DNA from: Euptelea pleiosperma
Lineage: Eukaryota > Streptophyta > Magnoliopsida > Ranunculales > Eupteleaceae
Length of the DNA stretch: 64,000 nt
Assembly: GCA_035048495.1 (NCBI GenBank)
Contig: CM068551.1
Location: forward strand, 10,975,248 to 11,039,247
Reading direction: 5' to 3'
Every line of letters begins with the position of its first letter. Position 1 is the first letter of the stretch. A program made the translations under genes and the position numbers. Below, piece by piece: positions 10,521 through 23,192 of this stretch. Below the pieces are notes generated by a model, which worked only from the letters and a program-made list of their open reading frames with translations, had not been told where the DNA came from and did no database searches.

Positions 10521-10899
10521 TAGAGTCCGTCTAGAGCTACAACCATTTCTTGCATCCAGTTCTTACACCCGGTGATGGCGCCCACATGGAGATCATGTCG
10601 GACAATCCAACCGCACAGTGAGTATTCATACTGTGGTTACCCTCACAAAATATCAGTACATTTCGATAAAAAATTGACTTTAATTTGAAAAATCTAGACC
10701 AACCAATTAAACCATTATTTGGTGTCAGATTTTTATATGGTTAACAATGTCAAAATGGACTAATTTTTGGTAATGATGACCATCAAATCGAGAAAAACTC
10801 ACTATGCGGGTGTATCGTCCAATATGATATCCATGTGAGCCCCACCATTTGGTGTAAGAACTGGATGTAAGAAATGGGTGTAGCTCTAGTCGGGCTCTA
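10521..10899. mobile_element. MITE with TAGAGYCCGNCTAGAGCTACA terminal inverted repeats
   Basis: The left arm (AGAGCTACAACCATTTCTTG, ATCCAGTTCTTACACC, CCCACATGGAGATCATGT) is inverted in the right arm (ATATCCATGTGAGCCCCACC, GTAAGAACTGGAT, AGAAATGGGTGTAGCTCTAG). A second, interrupted copy spans about 61300-62333. The target duplication is not clear. Confidence 0.75.
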
Positions 10900-11425
10900 C
10901 TTTTTTATTTGGTTCCCAATAAAATGGATCCATTAGAATCTCATTATGATCTTTCCAATGATATCCATTACTAAATATTTTTATTTAAATATGAAAATGA
11001 TATTTAATTAATTTAAATTTATATTATGAACTTGATTTTTATGATGAACAACAGAGTGCAAAAGAACAATATATTTATTTTAAGTTACCAATTTGAAATA
11101 ATTTTCCATTATTTTAAGTGCTATGATCACTACTTTTCTTTTTTGAGTACTTAAGCATCCGCATGTGCCCACTTACAATTAAGGTTTTGGAGCCCTTGTT
11201 TTGGAAGAAACTAGCATTAGGTTGTCATAATTGAGTTGTGTTCTTATTAGTTGAGATTTCTTACCAGTTGTAGTAGTTCCCCAAAATAAAGCAGAATAGG
11301 GATGCTTAAAAAACGAAAAAATTGTAAAGGGGTGGACGATTTATGATCATTTTCTCATAAACTACAACTTTGATTTTGGATACTTACAAAAAACTGTAAG
11401 AAAGGTATGGATGATTGTGAGAGCA
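10900..11425. other. AT-rich spacer
   Basis: No ORF, element end or repeat that I can support. Confidence 0.4.
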
Positions 11426-14014
11426 ATGAATTGGTCTATATGTCCGATGCGAATTATTCTCTTAGTAACATATCGCCTTTTTGGGTTTTTTGAAGTTGCC
11501 ACCAAAAATTTTGAATTAAGAACACGAGAACTTGTTCAGTACCAATCTACCATTTTTAGTGACTCACCAATATGAAAAAGTTAGTCTCAAATCTATGTAT
11601 GGGATCTAGTTACAGTGTAGGAAGGTGTTAGGAACGTACAACTGCCCAATTAGATCGATCTCTGTTAAAGGATTAGAGGACTAAGATACTACTTAGATCT
11701 GGCATATAGACTCTAGGCAAAACGATTAAAGAAACTATTATGCTATACCCTTAACGAACTACTCTAAAATTTAAAGAGTAAACTAGGAAAAGAAATAGAA
11801 GCAAGAGATCCTTACTGCTTGTGTAGCCAATGGCTGCACCTACGCTGCATCGTGCTCCATCGGAAAGCCTGACCATGACTTGAACCTCCTCGAACTAGAC
11901 TATCTAAACCAACACTCTTTTATCTCTAAGCTTTCTTGAAAATTTTAGAGTTTTAGTCCTAGTATTTACCAGATCTAGAATGTGATGAGCCAGCAAACCC
12001 TAAGATAATTTTTTGATCTTGCAGAGAGTTTTCGACAGTTTTATCGGGCTTTCTACGAGTTACCGATTCACTTATGATGTAAATCTCAGATTTTATTGAC
12101 TTGTTGCCCCTTGGTTTGGGTATCCATTATGCAACCTGGTGTGTGTATTTCTTCAGGTTTACTCACTGATGTGATTGATCTAGCTCGATCTGCCATCTCC
12201 AGTGTGTGAAACCGTATTTTGACCTGAACTCATTCACACAACTTAATTCTATACATCTTGTTTCTCCATAGCACTCATCTTATTATATTAATTTGCATTT
12301 GTCATGCACTATCACAACCAACACTTAGCATGCATGAGTTATTGGCATGGTTGGAATACATGTAGTCTCATGATCACATGTGCCCGCCATGCATGAAAAA
12401 TGTTGTAGAGATCATGACCTAATTCACAATGATTAATGCTAAGACGATAATAAAAAAAACACGGGTCGGGTCTGTTAGACTATGGATCAGGGTACGACAT
12501 AAACACATACCTACTCACATGTGTAAAATTACCAAAGTGAACCTACAAGGAAAATTACTGAAATATACTTTAAGGAGAATTATGGGTGTTACATAGACTT
12601 TATATCTCTGTACTTAGAATAACCAAAACATTATATCTTAGTTTAATTCTGACTTTCTATTTTAGTTTTTCAGATGACTTTTTCTTACTTTATGTCTTGG
12701 TTATTCAAAAAAACCAAAAAAGAAAGTCTACTTTAACCTGTGAGATAGTTTCTATCTTGGTTATTCTTTTAACACATATATGTTTATTTTCAAAACTAAG
12801 ATCTTGTTGACATTGTATAATAGTGTCAGCTCCAAAGTTTGTGCGATAGTGTCTTTATTCTTCAAATTCTCATAGTCAAACCACAATTTAAAATAACGTT
12901 GTTTTAATGAATTTAACGACTATTAAAATAGTCACACCCAAAGCCTATTATGTTATGAACTATTTTGATGCTTAGAAAATAACGTTTATCAATTTTTTTA
13001 TCGGCCGTTATTTTGAGAAAAAGACCGTTAAAAATAACGGATTCTTGATAGGCTAAACCAAATCAAACAAATCTTACCTCTTTAGATGAAGAATATAGAG
13101 GCGATGAAGCTTTGATGAAAGCTACTCTAAATTATGGTATTACTCCAAGAACCAAACGACTGCCTTGACACGTGTAAGTCTTGTCAAAGATGTAGAAGTC
13201 GTTCCAAATGCATCAACCAAATCTCCAATAAGGTTTTTCAAAGCATTTGAAGCTATAAGAAGATTAGGTCTGAACCAAACAACTTATCTAGGCTCAGGGT
13301 TTGCTTAATGTAGGTTAAGTATAAGTTTGCAAAAGTTGTTCACGAAATAGGCCAAAAGGAGTATAAGAAAAGATTCTCCAACAAACAAAAATCCACCCAC
13401 AATGGAAGGAGCGGGGTCGACCAAAAACATCTCGGTCGCCCGCGCTCTGAGAAATTTGCAGAGGCAGAAAGGCATGTAAGAGCGGTCACCCCAGATGACT
13501 TCGGTAAAACGGTCATACTTTTGCTCATGAAGTCCGATTTTGGTGATTTAAAGCTCGTTGGAAAGCTAATGAAATTGTCTATCCAATGATATATGATATG
13601 AAGTATGTGGATAAATATTTCATTATCCAAAACAAAGAACTAGCCTAAGGTCAATAAGGAGTTAAACCAATAAAGTCTAATTAAGTGAAGATTAACCTAC
13701 AGACACAAACCTGATATATCTTTCAAGTTTGGATCATCTTGGGCTGTCTTTGAATACTTCCAAATCTTGTTGAAGATGAATCAATATTTGATGTGCAAAG
13801 CTTGAGGCTTTGTTGTGATGAGCTTGAAGTATTTTGTTTGATCTCCCTTGAAGTGCTGGATCAAATGATTTACCAGTACAAGTTGATCCAATGTAGCTTT
13901 GTTCTTCATGTTTTATCTCTCACAGATATTACATGACTCGGAATAGACAATGACAAATACAAGATGACATACGCTTGTCATCAAATTGACAATACAATAA
14001 AATACGGCTTTACA
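11426..14014 (-). mobile_element. 2.6-kb LTR block, copy 1 (Sirevirus-like copia 3' LTR region)
   Basis: Nearly collinear with 25191-27735. On the minus strand the block begins TGTAAAGCCG immediately after the polypurine tract AAAGGGGGAGAT, as expected for the U3 start of a 3' LTR. The part 13054-14014 is also shared with a third copy at 40773-44327. The part 11426-13053 is shared only with copy 2, so it may be a second element that had entered the LTR before copies 1 and 2 separated. It includes a 57-bp piece of potassium-transporter exon 8. Confidence 0.7.
12396..12452 (-). pseudogene. captured tail of HAK potassium-transporter exon 8 (copy 1)
   Basis: This segment aligns without gaps for about 45 bp to 56027-56075 in exon 8 of the HAK gene in this window, then becomes ragged. 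Most differences are C-to-T or G-to-A, as expected for decay of methylated cytosine. Beyond the exon-like part comes a GGTCGGGTCTG segment that is not in the HAK gene but follows the same exon fragment at 26.2 and 53.48 kb. Confidence 0.7.
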
Positions 14015-15352
14015 ATCTCCCCCTTTGTCAATTACATGACAAAACTAAAATATAACTATTATAAGCAATAATATGTCAATTACAGAATCTCTCTCCTTTA
14101 TATCATACTGCTTTCTCCCCCTTTTGGGATTCAAGATAACTCTTAGAAAGATATTACAAAAGATGCACAATCTGGGTCAAAAAGTCTTCTTCCTTTGACT
14201 AAACCTGAAATAACACAGATAACAGGCAACCTTTCTTGCCAAAAAGCGATAAGATCACTCCCCCTTAGTATCGCATCAGTGTTAAAAAAATATAACTGAT
14301 AAACAACAATGGCATGCAAACTCATCCATTAAGATCATTCATCACATATGCATCAAGCGTTTTAAGTTGAAGCATCCATATGTACTATATATTCTCCCTA
14401 TCTCATATACATCTCATGCAACAAAAACTTACCTCATTAACTATTAATGTATCAATAGGTCATTGAGGGCGCATATATATATATAGTTAAACCATGAGAA
14501 TAACAAGTGATATAGCAATAAAGCATAGAAGGAGAATTATCTAATCACAAAAAAAGATATACCATTGAGATGTAAATACACAAATATATATCAATAAAAA
14601 TATGGACATCCAAAAGAGCCTCAAAATGTAAAAGTATTAAAGTATAATTATCAAAAGTATACTAAATCTAACTATGGAAGTTCAACTACAAGATAGATTA
14701 ATCAGTTCAAAGCACATTTTAAATTTTCTTTTCTAACCCGCTATAACGTATAAGATTTTTCAGTGTTTTCTTTAATCGGTTTGTTTATTGTCTCAATTTC
14801 CTTATGTAGGTTTCTTGTTTGAGCATCGAGATCTACAATTTGTTTTAATAGTTATTTTTCTCTATTTAGTTTTCTTATTGCTTCTAATTTTTTATGATAT
14901 TCTATTTTCTTATGAGTTTCCATCTTTCTCTGATATTCGATCTTCATCTTTAAAACTTGACACTCAAATTTTATGTGTCCTGAATGTCTACAATAGTGAC
15001 ACATTATTTTGGATTTCATAGGTTCTTCATTTTAAGTTAACAATGTAGCTTTTACAAACATAGTTTTAGAAGTGGATGCTTTTGAAGTTTTATCATTAAA
15101 TCCTAGTCCTCTTCTATCCTTGTTCATTCTTTCCATATTTATAATATTTTCAAGTTTCTTATTTCCTTGGGAGATATTTCGAACTAGGTTTCCATTATTT
15201 ATTTCTATTTCTCTATATGAGTTTTAATTGTTCAAGTTCATATTATAGAGTGTTTTTACTATCTGAAATTATTTTTTTTTCTTCTTCCTCTTTTTTTTTC
15301 AAGCTTTCTTTGACTTCATTTATTTTAGCCTTTAAATCTCTATATCTCTGAT

Positions 15353-16628
15353 TTACTCGTGCAAGTTCATTTTAATAGATTTGTCATGAATCTTATTCTT
15401 CTCATCTTCTTGTTTCTTAAGATTCTCTTTGGTCTCATTTAATTGACTTTTAAGTGAGTCATTTTCACTTGTTAACTTTTTGATCTCACATTTTTGTTTG
15501 TTGCAAATTTTGGCCAATTTTAAACTTTCATTATAAAGTTTGTTATACACTTCTTGAATATTTTCTTCATATCATTCTCATCACTGTCATCTTCTTTATC
15601 ATCAATTTCACTTGAATTTTTTAATTTATTCATCTAAAATATTTTACTAGCATTTGCAAATACCATAAGAGATTTAACATTACTAGTTTCCTCATTTTCA
15701 CTTAAATAATCAACTTCATTCGAGGATCTATCACTATCAGTGTCTCATGTGACTTTCATATCTTTGGTTTTACTTGTCTTGTTTTTATTAGGACATACAG
15801 AAGATATGTGTCCAAACCCTTTACATGAATAACATTGAAGTTCATTTCTTAACTTTTCTTTTTTTTTAAAATTTTCATTCTTTTCTTCGACATTCTTACA
15901 TTTTTTCCTTTCTTCTTCCTAAGAAATTTTTTAAGCTTCTTTATAATTAGTTCTATTTCCTCATCTGAATCAATATCTTCATCAGATTCTTCTTGTTCAC
16001 TTTCATCTTTTTGGATGCTTTTAAAATAATGTTCCTCATTTTAAGTAGCTTGAGTTTAAGTTCGAAGGTTTGAATTGACCCTATTAATTCTTCTAATTTT
16101 ATTTGGTTAATGTCTTTGCTTTTCTCAATGGTAGTAATCTTAGGGTAGAACCTATCGAGTAGAGATCTTAGAATTTTCCTAATAATCTTGGGTTTTGGGA
16201 TAACTTCACTTAGACCCCACATAGAGTTTATGATATCACTAAGTTTGGTGTAGAAGTTTGTGAGAGATTCATCCTCCCTCATCTTGATAAGTTCTAACTG
16301 TATCTTTAAGATTTGAAGCTTAGACACCTTAATCGAGTTGGTTCATTCATGGGTCATTTCCAAAATGTCCCAAGCTTGTTTCATGGTTTCATGTACATGT
16401 TAGAATTCTTTTGAACTCTTCATATGACAAGACACAATATATGACATTTAAGGCTTTGTTGTTAAAGATACAAGTTTCCTTATCACTGTGGCTCCATCCT
16501 TCTTCGATCACCTTTCATATTCTCTCATCAAGAGACTTTAAAAAAATTCTCATCCTAGCCTTCCGAAAGGCATAGTCTTAGCCATCAAATAAAGGTGGTC
16601 GAGAGATTGAGTCACCTTCGATAACCAT
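15353..16628 (-). pseudogene. copia gag (UBN2-type) with zinc knuckles, broken
   Basis: Read from an ATG at 16628, the frames give RPPLFDG and RMRIFLKS, then the conserved block 15953-16327 (FYTKLSDIINSMWGL, IPKPKIIRKILRSL, LEELIGSIQTFELKLK), the usual capsid region of plant copia Gag. Near 15780-15835 lies a CX2CX4HX4C knuckle (CYSCKGFGHISSVC), followed by a Lys/Glu-rich coiled coil (15353-15550). A second knuckle (CHYCRHSGHIKFEC) lies farther on, at about 14955-15000. Stops and frameshifts are frequent. Two knuckles separated by a coiled coil are typical of Sirevirus-type copia. Confidence 0.8.
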
Positions 16629-16685
16629 TCTAAGGGAAATGTCGGATCCCACCCAGGCGGTGAAGCCTTAAACAAGTGGTTTAGC

Positions 16686-16697
16686 TCTGATACCAAT
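16686..16697 (-). other. primer-binding site for initiator Met-tRNA
   Basis: The minus strand reads TGGTATCAGAGC directly after the LTR end ...TTTCAAT. This is the standard plant copia primer site complementary to initiator tRNA-Met and fixes the orientation of the element as minus. Confidence 0.9.
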
Positions 16698-16865
16698 TGA
16701 AATTCCCTTACAATTACTATGATGTCCTAGAGGGGGGTGAATAGGACTATATGTGGGTTCTTAAAAATTCTTTGCGGATTACAATTAAAGTCTTGTTTAG
16801 TTCCCAGTTCGTTGCATTCACATTCACAGAAATAATATAATATGAAGCAACCACAAGATATGATC

Positions 16866-19022
16866 TGTCACGCCCCGAACCTGGGTATCCAGATTCGACC
16901 TGAAAAATTAATGGGTTGACCCGTAACCTAAATTTGGAAGTGATTTATGAATGATCCCTAATGGTCCATATGATGTTGTTAGACCATCAAGGCTCACTCC
17001 ACAAACAAAAAATAAATCGATGTTCAAGTGTTAACGGCCATAAACCAATCCTATGCGAGATTCGATAATAAGATGATGTTTTAAGTACGTTCTTTAATTG
17101 TCAAATCATGTCCGATTGGTTCAATTAAACAATAAGATTGTATTCACCTATGTTCAATTATGTAATTATGATCAAGTTGGTGAATCCACTAAGGTTAAGT
17201 AAAAAATAGTTAACAAAGATCAAAAAATCCACTTAGAGTCAACTAGGTTAAATAAGTCAAAAGAAGTCAAATCGATCTATCAAGTGTCCTAATTCAAGTT
17301 GAAGTATTAAAATAAAAAATATAAGCATATCTATAATAGAAAATGAATAATTAAATCAACTAAGTATGGAGATAAGGGGATGAGAACATGCTCTCAATCG
17401 AAGGCCTACACGCCCATAAAAATAAATAACTAATATTTTAAAATGATTAAATAAAGTCTTTTATAATGTGGGATCGACTCCCAAATCCTCGTTGGTCTCC
17501 TCAAGTATAACGGAGTCTTCCGTTTCGAAATTCTCCCACGTACCTAGTTCTTCAAAATCTAAAATGATATCGGTGTAGCACCATGAGACGAGGCCTAGTA
17601 ATACAATAGTGTACATGACATGATAGCATACTATACAAGATTTTAATCAAAGCATCCATCTATATCATATAATAAGGATGATGTAAATATGAGGGTAAAT
17701 ATAATGTGAGTACGAAATGCACATGCAACTAGTACCCAAACCACATAGGGTATCCATCTCCTTCCCACACTGAGAGTGGTCTCATCGACCCATTTATAGG
17801 ATATAATAACGACTGGGGCCTTTCACCCTAGGGTACCGAACCCTGATTAATTGATAAAACTAATATAAATGTATATAATATACTTCAACCTCGTTCCCTT
17901 TTGCACCATTTATATGAAACAATATGACGATCATGGTATGAGAACAAGATGATACCGGGGTTACATGGTATAAACAATACATGTATTTAAATCATTAAAT
18001 ATGAATAAAAATTGAACACATTACCATCAAGAGTAATAATATGAGAAAAGTGAAATAACATGAATAACATGTAAACAATCATCAAATATTACGATTAACA
18101 CGGATGACTAATATTATTGGGAACCACAAGAAAATCAAACACCCCATAGTCGAACCCTAAAGAGGGATCCAAGACACTTTGCCGAACCCTATGAGGTATC
18201 CAAGACACTTAGGCGGAATCCCCATACATACAAATCCAAGTCAAACAACAAGGCTAAAACCTTGATAGTCAATAATCATGATCGAACCACTAAGGGTTCA
18301 CAAGATCATTAAACGTTCAAAAATAAAAAAAGATTTTTACAGAAAAATATATTGCCTTGTAAAAATTATAACTAAATAAATGTAAATTAGAAAACTATAA
18401 ATTCAATTGATTTAAAAATTAGATTCACAGAGGTTTCTAAGAAAAATAAATAAAAATATTAAGGTTCAAAATATAAGTCTAAATCCTTAATGAAGTGGAC
18501 CGTACAGAATCTAAAATTCTGGGTTTTACATAAAAGTTTAGTACATTTCAAAAATCATAGCTAAATAAATATAAATTAGAAAAATACAAACTCAACATTT
18601 ATAAAAACTATATTTATAGAGGTATCTATAAAAAATAATTGGCAAAATATTCAGATTCTAAATATAGGTCGAAATCCTTTATGAAGGGGACCATACAGAA
18701 TTTGAAATTATAGGTCTTGTAGAAAAGTTTAGCAAATTTGAAAACTCATAATAAATACAAATCAAAAAATACAAGACGGTTATAGAAAATAGATTTACAA
18801 AGATATCTATGAAAAATAATTAGAAAAATATTTAGGTTTAAAATATAGATCAAAATCTTTAATGAAGTGGATCGTATAGAATCTAAAATTTTAGGTTGTA
18901 CAAAAAAGTCTAGCACATTAGAAAATGCATAACTAAATAAATACAACTCAAAAATACAAACTCAGTGGATATGAAAAATAAATTGAGAGAAGTATCTATG
19001 AACAATAATTAGAAAAATATTT
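16866..19022 (+). mobile_element. LTR-like segment beginning TGTCACGCCCCGAACC
   Basis: The abrupt start TGTCACGCCCCGAACCTGGG interrupts the copia 5' LTR and resembles the start of many plant gypsy LTRs (from memory). No ORF is present. The segment is AT-rich and ends in a tandem array. No matching second LTR is visible in the window, so it may be a solo LTR or a truncated element. The right boundary near 19022 is approximate. Confidence 0.4.
18320..19022. repeat. tandem repeat, period about 180-190 bp, nearly four copies
   Basis: The motif order [AAATATAGGTC.AAATC], [CTTTAATGAAG.GGACC], [ATACAGAAT], [AAAAGT.TAGCACATT], [CATAACTAAATAAAT], [TATCTATGAAAAATAATTAG] recurs with starts near 18465, 18655 and 18837, plus a partial unit before and after. 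The unit length is in the nucleosomal, satellite-like range, but the array is short. Confidence 0.8.
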
Positions 19023-19513
19023 AGTAGCACTTGTATGAAAGTGCTTTAGTTAAGCTGTTACGGCCGTTTGGATAATCATATAAAAAAGAGCTTTTTTTTT
19101 TTCTTAAAAAGCCAACATATGGGCTGCAATGGTGTTTGGCTAAAAAGTGCTTTTTTGGTCTAAAATACCTATTTTACCCTCAAAATGTACTTAAGAAGCC
19201 AATTTTGGAGTGCAGGTCAACCAAGAGGTGGACCAAACATTCATGGTCACTTGAAGATGACCACGTGTTCGAAGAAGATTTTGGAAAAACCACGAAGCAC
19301 TCTTTTAGAGACCAATGACCACCTGGACGCCTGTGCTGTGTGGTGTTCTAACCATTTTACACCCTTAGTCCCACATGCGTTGATACTATCAAATTCATCA
19401 TTGGAATTAATAATGTTTTATAAAAAATACAATTAGTTGTGTCAAATGATATTATAGTTCGATAAAACATATCAACCATAACAACAAAAAAAGATTATGC
19501 ACAAATGGGTTAT

Positions 19514-20801
19514 CTAATCTGGAATGCCCCCATTTGCATTAGCTATATGATTCACTATTGAATCTCGAACAAGTGCCATCTCTATTTGTTGTTGTTGTTG
19601 CTGGATACTCCCTACTTGTTGATTTTCTTCATCAACATGTTCTTCTACATTCTCCTCCCCATCATTGATTATGAATTCATCGTTATCACATTCTTTCATC
19701 AACCAATCTGCAGCCATCTCCTGACGTATAAAGTTGTGAATCGCCATGCATGCTACAACTATAAATATCTGGGTTAGATAAGGATATGAAGGCATAGCTT
19801 TAAGGATTGGAAAGCGTGCCTTCAATACACTGAAGCATCGCTTTATCACATTCCGCAACGACGAATGACGATGATTGAACATTTCCTTTCGTGTTCTTGC
19901 TTGATTACCACGATGGAAGTCTTGAAGATAATATCGTACACCATGGAATGGTGCCAAGTATCCAATCATATTGGGGTACCCAGCATCGACGACATAATAC
20001 TTACCTAAGACAAAAAATATATACATATTATTAGCAAAATTAAATATGAAACTAATACAAATAAACCTAAGATTGAATAAATAAAAATTAATTACCTAAA
20101 ACAGGATGAGGAAAGTTCATGAGTAGGTTATTAATCGTCTCTAAGAATACCTTCCAATCATTAGCCGTTCCTTTCCACCCAGAATTTACAAAAGTAAACT
20201 TCATGTCAAAGGAACATGCAGCCATCACATTTTGTGTACATATACTTTTCCTTTATCGAAAAGTTACTTGCCTTGCCAAAGGGATGTGGGCACTGACATG
20301 CGTTCCATCAATTGCTCAAATGCAATCCTTAAAATAAGGTCAATATTTTGGATTATGACGAATATGGGCTGAGACTGTATCAAATGATGTAGGCTTAATA
20401 ATTGACATTGCAAATTCAGTCATGGCAGTCAACACGGTGTTGAAATGGCGACTAATGGTTTCACCTGAGTGTTGAAACCGATCACACATCATTACATTTC
20501 TTTCATTGTGACTAATGGTCATAAGAAAAATCGTCATTTGCTCTTCAATGCTCACATGCCTAGTAGGTCTCAATAATCCTCTTTCCTTGAGTGTTTGACA
20601 TAATCGTAAGAATACATGTTGGTCCATTCACAACAAATCGTGACAAGGTTGAGGATGACCATTTAGTAGTTCTATTATGTACGCATGTCCCGTTAAAGCT
20701 GACTCCCTAATTCGATTTTTAAGTACATGCTTCTCATAGTAATGACTTGCTAGGCCAACAATTGCAAGCATTATGGCATCAACGTCATCATCCGAATCCA
20801 T
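19514..20801 (-). pseudogene. PIF/Harbinger transposase (DDE_Tnp_4), decayed
   Basis: The minus-strand frame starts at an ATG at 20801 (acidic SDDDVD), followed by an N-terminal block (HVFLRLCQTLKERGLL, SIEEQMTIFL, MMCDRFQHSGETISRHFN). The catalytic core follows: AIDGTH (first Asp), FDMKF...GWKGTAND (block of the second Asp), YYVVDAGYPN, then NHRHSSLRNVIKRCFSVLK near the expected Glu. The C-terminus is acidic and Gln-rich. A 91-bp intron with GT/AG ends (20005-20095) interrupts the core. At least three in-frame stops occur: just before MDQHV, immediately before AIDGTH, and shortly after it. It could not make an active enzyme. It sits 250 bp from its usual Myb-like partner. Confidence 0.85.
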
Positions 20802-21050
20802 AAAAATTGTTCATCAAATTATGTTAAATAATTAATTAAAGAAGAATTATAAAATGATAAACCATAATCAAATAACACCAAATTAAACATTAAAACAGTA
20901 CATTCATAGAGTCAACCCATAAATATTCAAAACATAGTCAATAAACACACATAAACGATCAAATAAACTATAGTCAGTATCTAAACCATCAAATAAACTA
21001 GAGTCAGTTTATCTAAGAAACAACCTTATAAAACAACAAACTTCATCCCA

Positions 21051-22024
21051 TTAGGTTTGCCTTTGTATCTCCAACCATCCAATTCGAGCCTCAACTGGTA
21101 TTGTCATGAACACCTCTCTCATATCCGTGTTCAAGAAGCTTGCTACTGCTGCATAATATAGTGGACTCCCAATCGGTACCAATTCTGATATCTCGTTGAG
21201 TGATTCAATGCATTCCTTAATGGTATACCCATTATCTACTTGTGATTGAGGGGTAGTAGTTCTTGACCTAGATTCGACTGCATCAACCAATCTGTCAATT
21301 GAATTGTTAAGCTTTGTAGCTCTAGATAACCTCTTACGCTTCGAACGAAGGGATGTTTGCTTGGTACTATGCTGAGTGACACTTGCCTCTACGAAACCAA
21401 TATCATCTCCAGACGATTGTTGCTCCATTTCAGGTATTGCATCATGTGTAGTATCAACTGGTGGTGGTCGAATTGGAACCCTCAGAGAAAGAAGGAAGGA
21501 CACCAAAGTTTGGTGCCCATTGAAAATCACCAGTTGCAGTTGTGCCACCAAACAAGTAGTCAAGCTCTGTAGCAAACGGTAGCCCTAAATTGCGAAACTC
21601 TGCAACCTTTGGGTATGCCTGTTATCATTATATAATATATAGTCAACAATTTCATTTAAATATTATACAACAACAATTGATATATTAATAGTTTATAAAT
21701 AAAATATATTACCTGAATGTAATCTTTCCAAAAGTCGTCTCCTGCAGTAAGTGTTTGAGTTACGGGGTCCCAACCAGAACCAGTGTTTGTAGTCAACTTA
21801 TGCCACACCTTCCACGTTTCTTTTGTTTGGTCCCAATGATTTTTCATTTGTTTCCTATCATATTTTCTTCCCGTGGTCTTAAAAAACTCCTCGCATAGTA
21901 CCTTATAGCCTTCTTTGTTCAAGTGTGTCCCTGATCTATTACCTTTTTGCACTTGGTTTAAACATAAGTAAATGAATGTCTTGTGGAACTCAGGGGTCTA
22001 TTGTGCCCTTCCCTGAGTGCTCAT
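21051..22024 (-). pseudogene. PIF/Harbinger Myb/SANT-like ORF (Myb_DNA-bind_3 type), decayed
   Basis: Exon 1 (21713-22024) starts at an ATG at 22024 (MSTQGRAQ). Where Trp is expected there is a stop (TAG). It continues FHKTFIYLCLNQV, GTHLNKEGYKVL, FFKTTGRKYDRKQMKNHWD, KETWKVWHKL, GWDP and FWKDYIQ, the trihelix-like domain seen in the second ORF of Harbinger elements. Exon 2 (21051-21618, AG acceptor before GCATACCC) reads AYPKVAEFRNLGLPF and DYLFGG, then after one frameshift RPPPVDTTHDAIPEM, a Lys/Arg-rich nuclear-type patch and a C-terminal VFMTIPVEARIGWLE. In active elements this protein helps the transposase enter the nucleus and bind the ends. Same strand as the transposase. Confidence 0.8.
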
Positions 22025-23192
22025 CTGCAAATTTAACATCCTAATAGTTTCAACATCCTAATAGTTTAAAATGGTTAATAGAAGCAGTCATTTTTCTGCT
22101 AGATGATTACAAAAATTTTGATAGAGTTTTCTCTGTTTCTAGAAGAATCATGGGTACCTGTGATACCTGCTAACTCATCCATAATTTAGACATCCTAAAC
22201 ACCCTATTGGATGAATGAATGCCACATAATTTGTATAATTTCGTTTCATAACAAAGCATTATATGGCTATTCTTGGATGAAGTTAACATCAATAGAGGTG
22301 GAAGTTTCAAGATAAAGGAAATATTATAGAGATCAGTAATTAATTTTTCTACAAAGTATGTGCGGCCCACAGAGAACGTAAATTTTTATACAAAAGGGAA
22401 TTTGAAATATTTCTAACCCTAGATTAGAGTTTTTTTTTATTTTGTACTTGGATTGAAGAGGCTGATTGTTGTTTCAACCTAAGCTCAATACTTGGATTCA
22501 ACCATTTTTCATTCAAGCATTTTTGTTTCCACCAAGGGGATTCATTAAAAAACACATGTTGAATCCCACTCCACCCTCGTCCTAGAAAAAAAAAATGGAA
22601 AAAGAACCCGAATAAAAAAATCCAATACATGGGACATGAGCTCAATAGCTCATGCTATTGCTACCAAAGCAAAAAACTTCTCTAATCCTTTTGTTTGGGA
22701 GTGCAACCCACTGATTTGGCTGGCCTCAGCTATTTAGAAAGATGGATCCTCTTTGTAATTAGTTCTTTTGTGTTATAATATACCATCTTGCTTACAAAAA
22801 AAAAGATATGAAATAACAAGTTGAGATGAAAATCATCCACAATAAAGGGTTGTTGCAAGTTCTTGTAGAAGAAAAAAAAAAACTAAACTCAATCTCACTC
22901 TCATTCCCAAGGAGAGGTAACTTATAAATGACATATCAACAGAAACTAAACTCAATCTCACTTAACAATAGTATGAGTAATTTGATCAACAAATTGTATT
23001 CATCTTGCCTATATATATATATAGGTGAAAATTTTTGCCCAACTCCTCCTTCACAAATCATACTGTAATGAAAACTAAAAAAGCAAGCATGCATCAGTTG
23101 AAATTATCCTAAATCCTAACACTATGTTGAAATGGGACTGAAGTTCAATTGTTAAAGCAACCATTAACAAAACAATTTGTAAACATGGTGAA
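22025..23192. other. AT-rich spacer, no gene seen
   Basis: Probably includes the right end of the PIF/Harbinger element, but I could not find matching terminal inverted repeats. Short ORFs have no recognisable domain. Confidence 0.4.

Larger units (their letters stand above)
14015..16865 (-). mobile_element. Sirevirus-like copia remnant: internal region and 5' LTR stub
   Basis: On the minus strand, a 5' LTR end (16698-16865, ending TTTCA) is followed by a primer-binding site, gag and gag-like spacer. An AT-rich non-coding part then leads to several AAAGGGGGAGA-type tracts before the 3' LTR at 14014. Pol is completely absent. The 5' LTR is cut off after about 168 bp by a different LTR-like sequence. 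The CCTAGAGGGGGGTGAATAGG segment near the LTR end is also found, diverged, at 32850 in the second copia LTR. Confidence 0.7.

Noticed and set aside
11640..12100. Possible host exon in the 2.6-kb block
   Set aside because: No frame stays open in both copies and no motif is recognisable; treated as repeat DNA.
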